A stretch of DNA of 64,000 nucleotides, taken from contig PKTB01000007.1 of assembly GCA_002869385.1 (NCBI GenBank), forward strand, positions 1 through 64,000, written 5' to 3'. Below are positions 48,538-60,507 of the stretch, piece after piece. The notes beneath the pieces were generated by a model. It searched no databases. It was not told where the DNA came from and was given only the letters and a program-made list of their open reading frames with translations. Each line of letters opens with the position of its first letter. Position 1 is the stretch's first letter. The position numbers and the translations under genes are program-made. The DNA comes from Marinilabiliales bacterium (GTDB lineage Bacteria > Bacteroidota > Bacteroidia > Bacteroidales > ML635J-15).

Positions 48538-50844
48538 ATGAGAAAGTCTTTATTATTCATTACATTTGTGATTTGTTCTGCGAGTTATGCACAGAATAAT
48601 TTAAAGCAGGGAAACACCTGGGGCTCGGAGATATGCGTAGATGCCCCATATCATATGCAAAAGTTTGATTCTCTAGGTATCCTAAATCCGATGCCATTAC
48701 ATATATATGTTCATGAAGCATCTTGTTTTGGTTGTAATAACGAGCTGATGAATGTTGTCGTGAAAATAAAAAATGCAACGGATAGTGTGTTTCAAGACAC
48801 AATTCTCTATGGTGATTATACAGAGGAGGAATTTTGTTCTTTGTTTGTACATAAGTCACATAATGATGAGTATCTTGATATACAGCCTTTTGATGAGTCG
48901 TTACCTTTGAGGAGTAGTGAATATACTATAGATTTTACTTCACACTCGGACTCATTTTTTGGAACAACATTTGTTGATATAACTCATGATTTTTGGTGGT
49001 TTACAATGATGATACCAGGTGAGAAACTTGAATGTTATGATAATGTTTTTGATTTAGAAGTATATTGTGAATTAGACTGGGATTCAGATTTTATTAAGTA
49101 TCTGAGAGTATTACGACAGGAAGATGAATACCCATCAGTTAATAACTGGTTGCGTGGAGATGTCCATTATCATGGCATGTTTACGCAAAATGATGCCGAA
49201 TTAGGTTTGCCTTTAGATGCAACGAAACTGATGGGTAAGTATTGCGGATTGAACTGGATCGCAATTACTGACCATTCATGTGATTTTGACAATTATGGCA
49301 GTGGGGATGAAATTGCTAATTGGGATTTATTAAGGAGTTATATAAGTGATTTAAATGTTGAGGATACTTCATTTTTATTTATACATGGTGTTGAGCTTAC
49401 AGTTAAGAATTCTGCCGATAATCAAGTACATGTATTGGTTTATCCATCTAATGAGAACCCACTTGAATTGCCTTATTTCGGTGATGGTTATGGAGATGCG
49501 ACCGAAACAATTGTTACTGTTGATATGATGGTTGATTCTTTATTAGCTTATGATGCATTTGCTTATCCTGCTCATCCATTTGCACAAGGAGATATTTTGT
49601 CTTCTGTGATAGACGGAGATGTTTGGAATTTAGGACAAAGTGATTTTCCAGTAAATGGGGTCTCTCATTCATATTTTGGGTCTGTGATCTGTAACGATAC
49701 AACAATGAGTTCAGACTTATTGTCTTCTGAATCAGATGAATTTATAAAATCAAATATTGTTGGCGCACAAATTTTAAACTGGGCAGATATTTTAAAGTCA
49801 GATGGTGTCCCAGAAGACCCATGGGATGTTTTTCATACTAATGGACACGGATTCTATGAGTATCCAGAAAGTGAAGACAAGCAATATATGAATCGGTTTA
49901 TGCAAAACCTAGAGGTTGTGGAATTTGTCTGGAGGAAAGGGCTGGAAGCCAAAAATGCAGATGATATGATAGAGAACTGGAAATTATTTATATCAGCGGG
50001 GAGTGATGCACATGGGTCTTTTAATTATTCTACAACTGAATATGTGTTAGGCATTTACGGTTTTGTAAGTAATAATGCAATAGGAAGATTTTCTTCACTT
50101 GCTTATTGCCCAGATGGAATGGGAAATAATGCTGGGAATGTACTTAAAGCATTGAAAAATGGGAATATTATTATTTCGAGTGGACCTATTGTTAGTCTTG
50201 ATATCGATACCAATGGAGAGAATGATTATCCTGAAATAATTATTGGGACTGACACATGTATTGAGTTTTGTTCATTGGAGAATGCGAAAATCAATGTTTA
50301 TTCTGCAACATCTGATGAATATGGGGAAGTTGTAGATAAAAAGTTGTTTGTTAAAACAGCTACTGAAGATTTTGAAATGTCTTTGCCACTAAATACAAAT
50401 GATTGGCAGAACAATTTGATACATATGTTAATTGAAATGTGTGGTAACGAAAGTGGTTTTCTTGATCAATGGATTCTAATAAGGGGAACAATGAAAACGC
50501 ATAAAACATATTCAAATAGTGAGATTTTTGCATGTGAAGAAATGGATTTCTGGTCTTTTACAAATACAATGTGGTTGAAAATAAGTTTGCCAAACAAAAG
50601 AGAGATTGTAAATCAGGATAAGCTGTTTTCCTTTTATCCGAATCCTGCGAATAACAGTTTAACTATAAGTACAACAGTTCTAGGGAAAATTAGTATTACT
50701 AATCTTGTGGGGCAGACATTATTGGAAGCTGAAATTGCAGGAACTGGGGTTTTTGATATTTCAGAATTCGCACAAGGAAGTTACTTTATTATGTTGGAGA
50801 CGAAGGTAGGCAAAATAACGAAAAAAATGTTAATTGTGAGATAG
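48538..50844 (+). CDS. T9SS-sorted PHP-domain metallohydrolase (CehA/McbA-like)
   Basis: A 768-residue secreted protein. Signal peptide MRKSLLFITFVICSASYAQ, a beta-rich N-terminal domain (to about 200), then a PHP-type fold: LRGDVHYHG (206-213), IAITDHSCDF (241-250), a Glu in FIHGVELTV and SAGSDAHGSF near 490, all typical metal ligands of CehA/McbA-like phosphoesterases. The last 75 residues are a T9SS type A sorting domain (SFYPNPANNSLTI ... YFIMLETKVGKITKKMLIVR). It probably acts on a phosphorylated or ester substrate outside the cell. It is flanked by direct copies of the dimeric composite repeat (47569 and 50923), which could delete it by recombination. Confidence 0.82.
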   Translation: MRKSLLFITFVICSASYAQNNLKQGNTWGSEICVDAPYHMQKFDSLGILNPMPLHIYVHEASCFGCNNELMNVVVKIKNATDSVFQDTILYGDYTEEEFCSLFVHKSHNDEYLDIQPFDESLPLRSSEYTIDFTSHSDSFFGTTFVDITHDFWWFTMMIPGEKLECYDNVFDLEVYCELDWDSDFIKYLRVLRQEDEYPSVNNWLRGDVHYHGMFTQNDAELGLPLDATKLMGKYCGLNWIAITDHSCDFDNYGSGDEIANWDLLRSYISDLNVEDTSFLFIHGVELTVKNSADNQVHVLVYPSNENPLELPYFGDGYGDATETIVTVDMMVDSLLAYDAFAYPAHPFAQGDILSSVIDGDVWNLGQSDFPVNGVSHSYFGSVICNDTTMSSDLLSSESDEFIKSNIVGAQILNWADILKSDGVPEDPWDVFHTNGHGFYEYPESEDKQYMNRFMQNLEVVEFVWRKGLEAKNADDMIENWKLFISAGSDAHGSFNYSTTEYVLGIYGFVSNNAIGRFSSLAYCPDGMGNNAGNVLKALKNGNIIISSGPIVSLDIDTNGENDYPEIIIGTDTCIEFCSLENAKINVYSATSDEYGEVVDKKLFVKTATEDFEMSLPLNTNDWQNNLIHMLIEMCGNESGFLDQWILIRGTMKTHKTYSNSEIFACEEMDFWSFTNTMWLKISLPNKREIVNQDKLFSFYPNPANNSLTISTTVLGKISITNLVGQTLLEAEIAGTGVFDISEFAQGSYFIMLETKVGKITKKMLIVR

Positions 50845-51348
50845 GTTTTGATTTTGTCGGGAAACCTATTTGGGGAACGGAAGGTGCGAACCGACACGAT
50901 AGGAAACGCAAGGTAGCTTGGGGTGTAAAAATTGTGTAGAAACAGTATTAAAGGACTTTGATTTAGGCTGATATCTTGATAAAGGATACTTGATGGCTGG
51001 GGTGCCACGCGTTTGGAAACGCGCGGTAGCTGTGTAATTTAGACCTTGATGTCTTGATAAGGGATACTTGATGACTTGATTCAAAATTTGGTTGTTTAAG
51101 TTAGGGGTGCCACGCGTTTGGAAACGCGGTAGCGAGGATACATTTGAATTATAGACAATACGCAATTTCTGTTTTGTTCTGATATGAACATATGTAAAGA
51201 AAATCCAATGATTTTAAACGATACAAAATTGTATTGTATTTGCCCAGATAATACATTTCAAAATATTGAAGGATTTGCTAACCCGATAATCTTAAATAAA
51301 GATATAATAGGAATGAATGGATTCAATTTGGAAAAGAAAGAAAAATAT
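50845..51348. repeat. Composite repeat dimer with intergenic flanks
   Basis: The copy at 50923-51136 has the same dimer layout as 47569-47777: GTGTAAAAATTGTGTAGAAA, the same shortened middle, core GCCACGCGTTTGGAAACGCG, then the second unit. An older fragment (AGGAAACGCAAGGTAGCTTG) precedes it at 50900-50919. The rest to the terminator holds only a doubtful 60-codon ORF (51184-51366). Confidence 0.8.
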
Positions 51349-51383
51349 AACTACCAAGCGCCGTAAAACGCTGGGTAGTTTTA
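51349..51383. terminator. Bidirectional hairpin terminator
   Basis: AACTACCAAGCG and CGCTGGGTAGTT form a stem of 12 with one mismatch around an eight-base loop, followed by TTA. It lies just past the end of the minus-strand gene 51398-51673. Confidence 0.75.
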
Positions 51384-51397
51384 GAAATAAAGCCTGT

Positions 51398-51673
51398 TTA
51401 CCAATTTTCTTCAATCCAGAGTTTAATTTTATGCTGACTATGAATATTAGATGGTACATCGTTGCGAATCATTTTTTAAATTCTAATGGCTGATGATTTG
51501 TTTTTTAAACTATGCAATTCGGCAAATTTATTAATGAAGTACAATATTTCGTAGCCTTCATTTCGGTTTAATAACGTGCTGTCAGGAGTTCCGGTTATTT
51601 TAGGATCATCACCTGAGGATGCTGTCCATGAGTAATATTTGTAATACAAATCTGATTTTGAAATTAGTGCCAT
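51398..51673 (-). pseudogene. Small protein of unknown function, split by TAA
   Basis: A 92-codon frame from MALISKSDLYYKYYSWTASS. TAA at 51476-51478 (codon 66) separates KNKSSAIRI from KMIRNDVPSNIHSQHKIKLW and a natural stop at 51398. The downstream part is in frame and well composed, so a single Glu-to-stop change (GAA to TAA) is the simplest explanation. I recall similar small Bacteroidota proteins of unknown function with LNRNEGYEILYFINKF. It lies 117 bases after a 112-residue ORF on the same strand, with a terminator following. Confidence 0.6.
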
Positions 51674-51790
51674 TTTGTTTAAAATTTAATTAATAATAAT
51701 TGTTTTATATTAGTCCTGTGCTACCCAATGACATAATTATGAAGTAACAGAGGATTTTTCTTTTTAAAAATATGACTATAGATAAAATTT

Positions 51791-52129
51791 TTATTGTTCC
51801 AGGTTTCCAATTGTTACATCCACAAAGTCTTGTAGATCCGGATTACATTTATGTATTACCTCAAAAGAGTTTTGTTCTGTATAAAAAATCCTAGAAAGGA
51901 GGTAAGTCCCATTATCTAAGACATTTCCATTACCATCTAGTTGAGCTTTGATTAATTTGTACCATTGTTCAGTTGTTTTCCCGATACACATAAATACAAA
52001 GGTTGTTTCTAAGCATTGTTCAATTTGTTTTGCTCCGTTTTGGTGCAAAAAAGTTATAATAGCCTCCCGAATTTCCTGACCGTTACGTTCATCATATTGG
52101 GCATTGTAAGTAAAAATAAATTTTGCCAT
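51791..52129 (-). CDS. Unknown 112-residue protein
   Basis: A compact protein (MAKFIFTYNAQYDERNGQEI ... CNPDLQDFVDVTIGNLEQ) with mixed alpha/beta layout and no known motif. No signal or membrane helix. It is upstream of and in the same direction as the broken small gene at 51398, and the two may be one transcript. Confidence 0.55.
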   Translation of the reverse strand: MAKFIFTYNAQYDERNGQEIREAIITFLHQNGAKQIEQCLETTFVFMCIGKTTEQWYKLIKAQLDGNGNVLDNGTYLLSRIFYTEQNSFEVIHKCNPDLQDFVDVTIGNLEQ

Positions 52130-52698
52130 AGTTGTTTTATTTAATTAAATATGTGTATTGTTATATAATAAAATACTAAATAGTTGTGAAAAAGTAAACT
52201 GTTTTTGAAATAATAATTTTTTTTTTTAAGCGAAGATATATGTTAATAGCAATAAATGCAAATCTATATCAGAATGTTGATTAAAGGAAAAAGTATTGAT
52301 AAGGGTTGCTAAAACGCTGAATGCTAGCGATGTGAAAGACTTGTGACGGTTAGTGTCAGCTAAAGAAAAGCAGAAAGGATGGCTATTGATAGCCACAATA
52401 ATAGCCACCGATAGCCATTGAAAAATTGTTTGGTAATTAGCAATTTAGCATTGTTGAATACGATTAAATTTCATGGTTTATAAACTCATTATTATGTTGA
52501 ATTTTTATTGGTTGGGTTTTGGATATAAAAACTATTGTTTTTGAAATAACAATAGTTATTATGAGAAATAAATTCAATTTGCACTTAGAAATTGACTAAA
52601 TTTGTAAGTGGTGGCTATTTCGTTTTTATCTAAGGAAGAGTTGCTAACTGAGAATTAGTGGTTTTGAAATAAAGGGATTAAACAAATATGGTAAAAGG
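52130..52698. other. Intergenic region with nested palindrome and promoter box
   Basis: No gene is supported. ATGGCTATTGATAGCCA and ATAGCCAT form nested inverted repeats at 52379-52418. TAAATTTG (52597-52604) fits a -7 box for the histidine kinase gene, with TTTG at 52578-52581 only 15 bases upstream, shorter than usual. Confidence 0.45.
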
Positions 52699-54777
52699 AT
52701 GTATAAAATATTAAAATCTATATTATTATTGTTTGGGCTTGTTTTGGGATTAATCTTACATGCTCAGGTAAATATTGATAGCTTGAAAAGTATTGTTAAC
52801 AAAGTAGAGAAAGATACGAATACAGTCAACTCATGTTCACAACTTATATTAGCATATATGTATAGTGATATTAATCAGGCAATATCATTTGGTGAACAAG
52901 GAGTTAAAATAGCTAAAATTATTGATTATAAATTAGGAGAGGCAAATTGTCTTCAAAATTTGGGGATGTGTTTGATGAATACTGAAAATCTTGTACAAAC
53001 AAAAGAATATTTGAATGAGGCTTTGAATTTGTATATTGGGTTAAATAATGTAGAAGGAATAAATAACTGTTTAAATAATCTAGGAGTGGTTGAATTATTC
53101 CTTTGAAATTATGATGCTGCGATAGATTATTTTAATAAATCTTTAGGTCCAACAAAACAACTAGGAGATACTGTTGGTATGACTATTAGTTTAATGAATA
53201 TCTCAGCTGCATATTTATATCAAGGTAAATATGCAATTTCAATAGAATATAGTAAAAAAGCGTTAAAACTGTGTGAAGCAATCAATGATAAACCTAGGAT
53301 GTCTACATGTATAATTGGGATAGGTTCTGTTTATGAAAAGCAATTGAATCATGTTGAAGCAGAAAGGTTTATGTCAGAAGCATTAGCAATTAATCAAGAA
53401 ATTGGTGATAGTAATGCAATTGCTTTATGCATTGCAAACATAGCAACAATTTATAATGATCAAAAGAATTATAGTGAAGCATTAATAAATTATATGGATG
53501 CTTTGAAAATTTATGAAAGTATTGAAAATGAGAGGGAAGAGGACCATTGTTTAAACAATATCGCAAATGTTTATTATAATCAAAAAGAATATAATCTTGC
53601 AATAGAATATTATGGAAAAGCCTTGGAGATTGCTGAATCAATTAATTTAATGAGAGATGTATCATATTCTTTAAGTGGATTAGCTTATGCATATATGATG
53701 ATCAAAAATAATGATTCGGCAATTTCTTATGCAAAGCAATCCCTTGATGTGGCAAAGGGAATTGGGGATTGGGAAAATATGAGGGATGCCAACGAAGTGT
53801 TATATCTTACATATGTTGAATTAAAAGATTTCGAGAACGCATTTAACTATCATTTATCATACAAAGCCGTAACCGATAGCCTTTATAATATCGAAACACG
53901 TCGCATTGTTAGTGAAATGGAAGCTAAATATCAGAATGAAAAGAAGCAGAAAGAGATTATTCAACTAAATGAAGAAAGTAAGATACAGAAGCTTAAAATA
54001 GAACAAGAACAAGAAAAAAGGAAAGTACAGCAATATGTTTTTATTATTAGCATTATCATTATTTTCTTGACAAGCATGATACTATATTTAAGGTATAAAA
54101 ACAAAAAGAATCTCTCAATTGCTGAAATGCAAAAAAATCATTTTGTTGAAGTAATTGAAGTTGAGGATCAGGAGCGTAAAAGAATTGCAGCTGACTTACA
54201 TGATAGTATCGGTGTAATGCTTGCAACAGCAAAACTCAACCTGATGGAGCTTAATGATGTGATTGAATTTACATCAAAAGAGGATAAAACAATTTTACAA
54301 ACTGTTTTAGATATCATTGATGAAACAAGTCAGGATGTAAGAACGATTTCGCATAGCATGATGCCAGGAGTATTAAGAGAATTAGGAGTGTTTGTTGCAA
54401 TTGAAGACCTCTTGGCAAAGATAAGTACATCGCATAAAATGAATGCTGTGCTTTTAAGTGATTGTGATGAAGATTGCTTTGACGAAATGTCACAAATAGC
54501 AATTTATAAAATCATTCAGGAAATATTAAACAATATTATTAAACATGCAAATGCGTCAAGGATTAATGTTAGGTTTGAGAATAAATAAAACTCTGTTGAA
54601 CTAACAATAATTGATAATGGAATAGGAATAAATACATCTAATATTGATAAGTCAGATTGCATAGGATGGCAAAATATTTATTCCAGAGTTGCCATGCTAA
54701 ATGCTAAAATTGAAATTTTGTCCAAAAAAACCAGAGGAAGTAAAATAAAAATTGTTATTCCCATAAAAAGTGTATAA
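52699..54777 (+). pseudogene. TPR-containing histidine kinase, split by TGA and TAA
   Basis: A 693-codon frame. Signal peptide-like N-terminus (MYKILKSILLLFGLVLGLIL), about six TPR-type repeats (for example SYSLSGLAYAYMMIKNNDSA), a transmembrane helix near 444-466, a coiled coil, then HisKA_3 with phospho-acceptor His501 (AADLHDSIGV) and an HATPase domain (NNIIKHANAS ... IDNGIG ... RGSKIKIVI). TGA at 53104-53106 (codon 136) cuts VELFL-stop-NYDAAIDYF; TPRs have Gly there (GGA). TAA at 54586-54588 (codon 630) cuts RFENK-stop-NSVELTIIDNG (Glu fits). Pieces: 52699-53106, 53179-54588, and a short tail to 54777. The response regulator follows two bases later, so the two form a NarL-type two-component system. 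Confidence 0.85.
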
Positions 54778-54779
54778 AA

Positions 54780-55427
54780 ATGGAAGAAAGAACAATAACA
54801 AATGTACTAATTGTTGATGATCATAAGATGTTTATTGACGGGGTGAAACTTGTTTTACGCAAAGTTGCAGATGTAAACATTGTAGGAGAAGCAAACAACG
54901 GTTATGATGCTCAAAGTATGATAGAGAAATTACAAATAGACCTAGTTATTCTTGATATTCACATACCTCAGATATCGGGAACAAAGCTTGCCAGAATAAT
55001 AAAGAAAGAACATCCAAGCGTTAAAATACTTGTTGTAACTTAGTATCAGGATGAAAAAATAATTGCTGATATTTTTGAGTCTGAAGCTGAAGGTTATATT
55101 TTAAAAAGCGCAGGGAAGCAAGTCCTAATAGAAGCTTTAACCAGAATAATTTCAGGAGGGGTGTATTATTGTAATGAATTTACCTATACGATGTTAAAAA
55201 ATTTTAAAGCTGATAAAAAACGTATTGAAAAAGTTAAGGATCTTACCGAAAGGGAAATTGAGATATTGAAGCTAATTTGTAAAGAGTATACAACTGCAGA
55301 AATAGCAGAAAAGCTTTTTATTAGCCCGCATACAGTTGATTCACATCGGAAACATATACTTGTAAAAACGAATTCTAAATCTATAGTAGGATTGATAAAG
55401 TTTGCTATGGAAAATAAGATAATTTAA
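54780..55427 (+). pseudogene. LuxR/NarL-type response regulator, split by TAG
   Basis: A 215-residue regulator (216-codon frame). The receiver domain has the acid pair in VLIVDDHKMF (Asp13-Asp14) and the phosphorylation site Asp59 (VILDIHIP), with Thr87 of KILVVT just before the stop. TAG at 55041-55043 (codon 88) precedes YQDEKIIADIF; Glu (GAG) fits. The C-terminal LuxR HTH (LTEREIEILKLICKEYTTAE ... TVDSHRKHILVKTN) is complete. It directly follows the histidine kinase and is probably controlled by it. Without read-through neither protein would be functional, three stops in one system. Confidence 0.85.
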
Positions 55428-55450
55428 TTTGTGCTAGTGCTGGGGGGCAG

Positions 55451-55662
55451 TGCTTCGACTCCGCTCAGCAACCGTGCTTCGACCCTTCGACCCTTCGACC
55501 CTTCGACAAGCTCAGGGACCGAAGGCTCAGGGACCGAAAGCTCAGGGATCTAATGCTCAGCAACCGTGCTTCGACTCCGCTCAGCAACCGTACTTCGACT
55601 CCGCTCAGCAACCGTACTTCGACCCTTCGACTACGCTCAGGGACAGAAGCTCAGCAACCATT
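55451..55662. repeat. CTTCGAC/CTCAGG-type repeat block upstream of the adhesin
   Basis: At least eight copies of CTTCGACTCCGCTCAGCAACCG- or CCCTTCGACAAGCTCAGGGACCG-type words in imperfect tandem. The ORFs of 66-72 codons seen here are by-products. The block lies directly between the response regulator and the giant adhesin; a second block follows the adhesin. The whole gap 55428-55785 carries only this and a short leader. Confidence 0.85.
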
Positions 55663-55785
55663 GTGTAGGCAATTTTGAATTTAAAACATCCCTAGGTGTA
55701 GGGATTGGGATTCCCCATTTCTTGCTATTGACCACTATTGGGCATCAATGTAACTTTACCATATAATTTAATATATGATATTATT

Positions 55786-58700
55786 ATGTTGATTAAATGC
55801 ACCTATTCAAAAAAATGTCTTGTTTCTTTTTGCTCATTAATTTTGTGTTTTAACACTACAATCTGTTTTTCACAAAAGGAATTAAGTTCTGATTATTTGA
55901 ATCCAACACAAATAGATGTTAATATGGATTGTGAGCTAGAAACTTTTGTTTTACGGTCAAATGGGAACGGCAATGATAGCACATTACATGTCAGCACAAG
56001 ATATGATCCTGATAATGTATATTTTTTTCAATTTAATTCATCAAAAAAAGATATTAGTGAAGTTCAAATAGAATTTGATAGAAATCTGTTGTGGGGGATG
56101 GAATTCTTTATAATTGAAAATGGTGAGTTTAAATTTTTAAAGTCTGAAACTTACAAAAATTCATATGCAAAGTTATTCTTAACAACGAATGATTCCTGTT
56201 CAAATGAAGAAATTCTAGTAAAAATATGGACAAAAGGTATTAGCAATTCTGATAGTGTGAAAATTTGCATTACAGAACATGAGGCTGGGTTAAGTACAAA
56301 ATCATTAGGTATAAGTACAGTGATGTATACACCTCAGGAATTAGTAGAAGATGTATTGATTTCTGGTTGCCTAATAGCTGAAAATATTGTTTATACAGGT
56401 TCGCTATATTCAATTGCATACTTTTATAACGGAATACCAGGACTTGATTTTGAGGATGGAGTACTAATTTGTACGGGTTATGCTTCTGATGCGTCAGGAC
56501 CTAATCTGTCAGAAAGCACAGGCGAAGATATGTGGGAATATGGGGACCCTCAGCTAGATGAAATTGCTTTGGGTTGGACTCAGGATGCTGCTGTTCTTGA
56601 ATTTGATTTTGTTCCGGCTTCTGATGTAATGGAATTTGAATATGTATTTGCTAGTGATGAATATCCTGAATATGCTAATACTATGTATAATGATGCTTTT
56701 GGATTCTTTATTTCAGGAGGTCCTGAAGGATATGTAAATGAAAATATTGCACTTATACCAGGAACGTCAATCCCCGTTACAATTAATAATGTTAATGATG
56801 TAGATTATCCAGGATACTACAATGATAATACATATGGGCCAAATATAGAATACGATGGAATACTAAATACATTTACTGCTATAGCTCAGCTTACAGCTTG
56901 TGAAACATATCATTTAAAACTTGCAATTGGAGATGTTGGAGATGGAGTTTATGATTCGGCAGTATTTTTAAAAGCAAATTCATTTTCTTCGGGGGCAGCC
57001 TATACTGTAGAATCATATAATGCATGGGATCCATCACTTGATATTATGAGGGGGTGTCTTAATTATATAATAATTAGTCGAACAGACTCAAGTTCAATAA
57101 ATATGTCTGTTCCAGTTGAATTCACAATTAGTGGTACAGCCAGTTCAGGGGAAGATTATTCTCTAATTCCTGAAAGCCTTGAAATTCCGGCAGGAGAGCA
57201 ATCGATAACTGTGTATTTTGATGCTTTTGACTTGGGCTATCTACAAGGAGATGAAACGATAATAATTGAATATATTAATGGATGTCCTTGTGAAGCAACT
57301 CCAACGCAATACGTAATAACAATAGTTGATCCATTTGAAATTGCTCCTCAAATAACAAATAACAGCCCTATATGTATTGGAGACACAGCAGAAATTAGCC
57401 TAGAGCTGAATACTAGTCTGCCAGAATATGTGAGTATTGAATGGAGTACTGGAGAAATTGGGACAAATCAAATACAAGTAAGTCCAGACGTTACCAGCAA
57501 CTATTCTGTTGAAATTGTGTTTCCATGCGATACAATTGTGTTATCGACAGAGATAGAAGTGGTTATGCCTCCAATTGTGGATCTAGGACCTGATTTTGAA
57601 ATAGCAGGATTATCCACAAGTATTGATGCTGATATGGAAGCTGGAAATGATGGATATTGGAATTTTATAAATGGGCCAGGCAATGCAGATATTGATCCTG
57701 ATACAGAGTCTGTCACATTTATTAGTGTTGATCAATATGGGATTTATACTTTTAGTTGGACAGAAATAAGTCTTGCTCCAAATTGTGTTAATTCAGATGA
57801 AATAGATATTAGTTTTTATCATGTTCCGACAGCTGATTTTAGTTTTAGTCCAGTATTATGTTTTGGAGATAATTCAAGCGTATTATATACAGGGACAATT
57901 ATCCCGGGATTGACCGAGCTTGAGTGGGATTTTGGATTAGCAGAGCTAGTTAGTGGTTCAGGAGTCGGACCATATATCCTTTCTTTTCAAGAACCCGGCA
58001 CTTATATTATTAGTCTGACAGTAACGGAAGACTCAGAGTCTGTTGTACACAGTCATAGTATTTTTGTTCCAGAAGCACTTAGTGGGAATCTTGTATCATT
58101 TGATGATCCATGTTTTCAGACCTGTCAAGGAAGTGCAGAAATAAGTGTAAGTGGCGGCACTCTGCCCTACTCATATTCGTGGAATTCAAGCACTAATGAG
58201 ATTAATGGGTTATGTGCCGGAGATTATAGTGTTACGGTTACAGATCAGAACTTATGCACTTTTTCGGATATGTTTACAATTATGCAAGCAGAACCCATTG
58301 AATATGACACGAGTTTTAATAATGTAGATTGCTATGGAACTTTTACAGGGAATGCCTCAATAAGTGTATCAGGAGGGAGCTCTCCTTATCAATATATATG
58401 GAGTGATGGCTATAATATGCCAATTCATAATGCTATAGGAGAAGGTATCTATATTGTTACTGTTGTGGACTCGAATAATTGCAGTATAAGTGAAACGTTT
58501 AATATTAACCAACCTAATTTATTGCAAGTTTTTACAAGCGGGAATCATGAAGCTTGTGAAAATGAATCAGTGGTTATATCTTCACAGGCAAGTTGTGGAA
58601 CTATGCCATATATTTATTATTGGGATGAGAACAATACTGGATTTGAACAAGGGTTGCCAGTTTTTGAAATTACAGCAGATTATAATACTTTTTATACAGT

Positions 58701-60507
58701 TTATGTGGAGGATGCCAAGGGGTGTGTTAGCAATTATACATATAGTCAGGTAATTGTTAGTCCAGAAATGCAAATAGGATTGTCTGTTATTGATGCGCAG
58801 TGTGAGGAAACTTGTAATGGTGAGGCTTTTGTGGAAGTTACAGGAGGGTTACAGCCATTTAGTTATAGTTGGAGCAGTAATTCGCCATTACTTGAAAATT
58901 TATGTGCTGGGATATACACATTAACTGTAACAGATAATATTGGTTGTTTTGCTGATACCGTGTTTTTTATTGAAGCTCCGACGGCCTTGCAACTTGAAAT
59001 AGAGACAGAAGATGCGGCATGCTCATATAGCACAGGAACATCTACAGCAATTGTTTCTGGGGGGATGCCTCCTTACAACTATTCCTGGGTAAACGGAGAA
59101 GATTCGAATATTCTAGAAGGCCAAGTAGGTATGTATTATCTTACTGTCACAGATAACAATAATTGTCGAATATTAGGTACAGCAGTAATAGATTCTCCAC
59201 AAGAATTATTAGTGTCTTTAAATAGTAATTATACTATTTGTCTAGGGGGAGAAGCAAATGTTACTGCACAAGCTACGGGATGTAGTGCTCCATATTATTT
59301 TTCGTGGACAGGGAGCGATAATAGTCATTATTACGGTCACAATATTAGTGTTAGTCCCGAGACCACAACAAGTTATTATCTTAGTTTAACTGATGGCAAC
59401 GGGTGTGTTATAGATGGATATAGGGTTCAAGTTAATGTTTTACCTCCATTAGAAATTAATATTATTAATAGCATAAGTAGTATTTGCAGAGGAAGAGGGA
59501 CAGAAATATTATTTGATGTTAGCGGTGGAAATGGAGGGCCATATCAGGTTAACACGAATGAAGGAGAAATCGTGATTTCGCCTTACATGGTCTATCCCGA
59601 CTCGACAACAAACTTAATATTTACTGCGGAAGATATGTGTGAAACCCAACAAGTAAGTGACTCTATACTTATAAGTGTTTATGACAAACCTTTTGTTGAT
59701 TTTGAAGGTGATATCTTACAAGGATGTCCAGGACACGAAGTCCATTATTTATCACTTGACACATCCTTAAACTACCAGTATGTTTGGGATTTTGGAGATA
59801 GTATTTTTGCATTTATCAGAAATCCTATACATGCTTACGAATACGCAGGCTTATATGATGTAATGTTGACCATACATGACGAATTTGGCTGTGCCAATAA
59901 TATTAGAAAAGAGAATTATGTTGAAATCTATCCAGGCCCATATTCTAATTTTGAAGCAGATCCTTTAATCGCAAGTATTTTAAATCCAAGAATTAAATTT
60001 TTAAATCATTCAGATGCTGCAATGTTTTATTTTTGGTATTATGGTGATGGAGATTCAACAATAAACTTCCGTAATCCAGTGCATACATTTCCAGCAATTG
60101 GGTATTATGATGTTATGCTGGTTTGTGAAAATTAGTATTCTTGTACAGATACTGCAGTACGAGAAATATTTATCAAAGATGAAAACACAATATGGGCTCC
60201 AACTGCCTTTACTCCCAATGGCGATGGCTCTAATGATTGTTTTAAACTGTGTGGACATGGGATTGACCAACATTTTTTCACATTAATCATTTATGACAGA
60301 TGGGGAATTCCGGTTTTTACAACAAATAAATACTTCGATTCAGGGGAATGTGTGGCTTGTGGAGAAGGTGCTTGGGACGGTAGTAAGGGAGATCGCACCA
60401 AGGGAGATGAATATTGTCCAATTGGGTTGTATTATTGGTATGTAAAATTTCTGGATTATGATGGGATTGGATATGAGTTGAGTGGTAAGGTAAGTTTGAT
60501 TAGGTGA
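55786..60507 (+). pseudogene. Giant T9SS surface protein (SprB-like), split by TAG
   Basis: A 1574-codon frame from ATG 55786 (MLIKCTYSKKCLVSFCSLIL), which starts a signal peptide; a longer upstream start at 55738 is less likely. Domains in order: choice-of-anchor L (about 170-362), Calx-beta-like (about 440-515), SprB repeats (from about 766), PKD (about 1300-1377) and gliding-motility-type T9SS C-terminus (about 1467-1573, WAPTAFTPNGDGSND). TAG at 60133-60135 (codon 1450) cuts MLVCEN-stop-YSCTD; the paralogue at 2070-6779 has Glu here (SENEYGCTD). The stop removes the sorting domain, so secretion would fail without read-through. Flanked by CTTCGAC repeat blocks on both sides. End-to-end paralogue of 2070-6779. 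Confidence 0.87.

Noticed and set aside
46787..51136. CRISPR or IS element in the core-palindrome repeats
   Set aside because: Spacing is irregular and no transposase ORF is found; kept only as a dispersed repeat.
50866..51165. 99-codon ORF in the repeat
   Set aside because: It is generated by the repeat units and includes their palindromic cores.
51184..51366. 60-codon plus-strand ORF
   Set aside because: Its end lies inside the terminator stem and it has no recognised similarity; probably not a gene.
52226..52408. 60-codon minus-strand ORF
   Set aside because: It overlaps nested palindromes and has no support.
55451..55662. CRISPR-like array of short repeats
   Set aside because: Units are imperfect, directly abutting and lack regular unique spacers; no cas genes are present.
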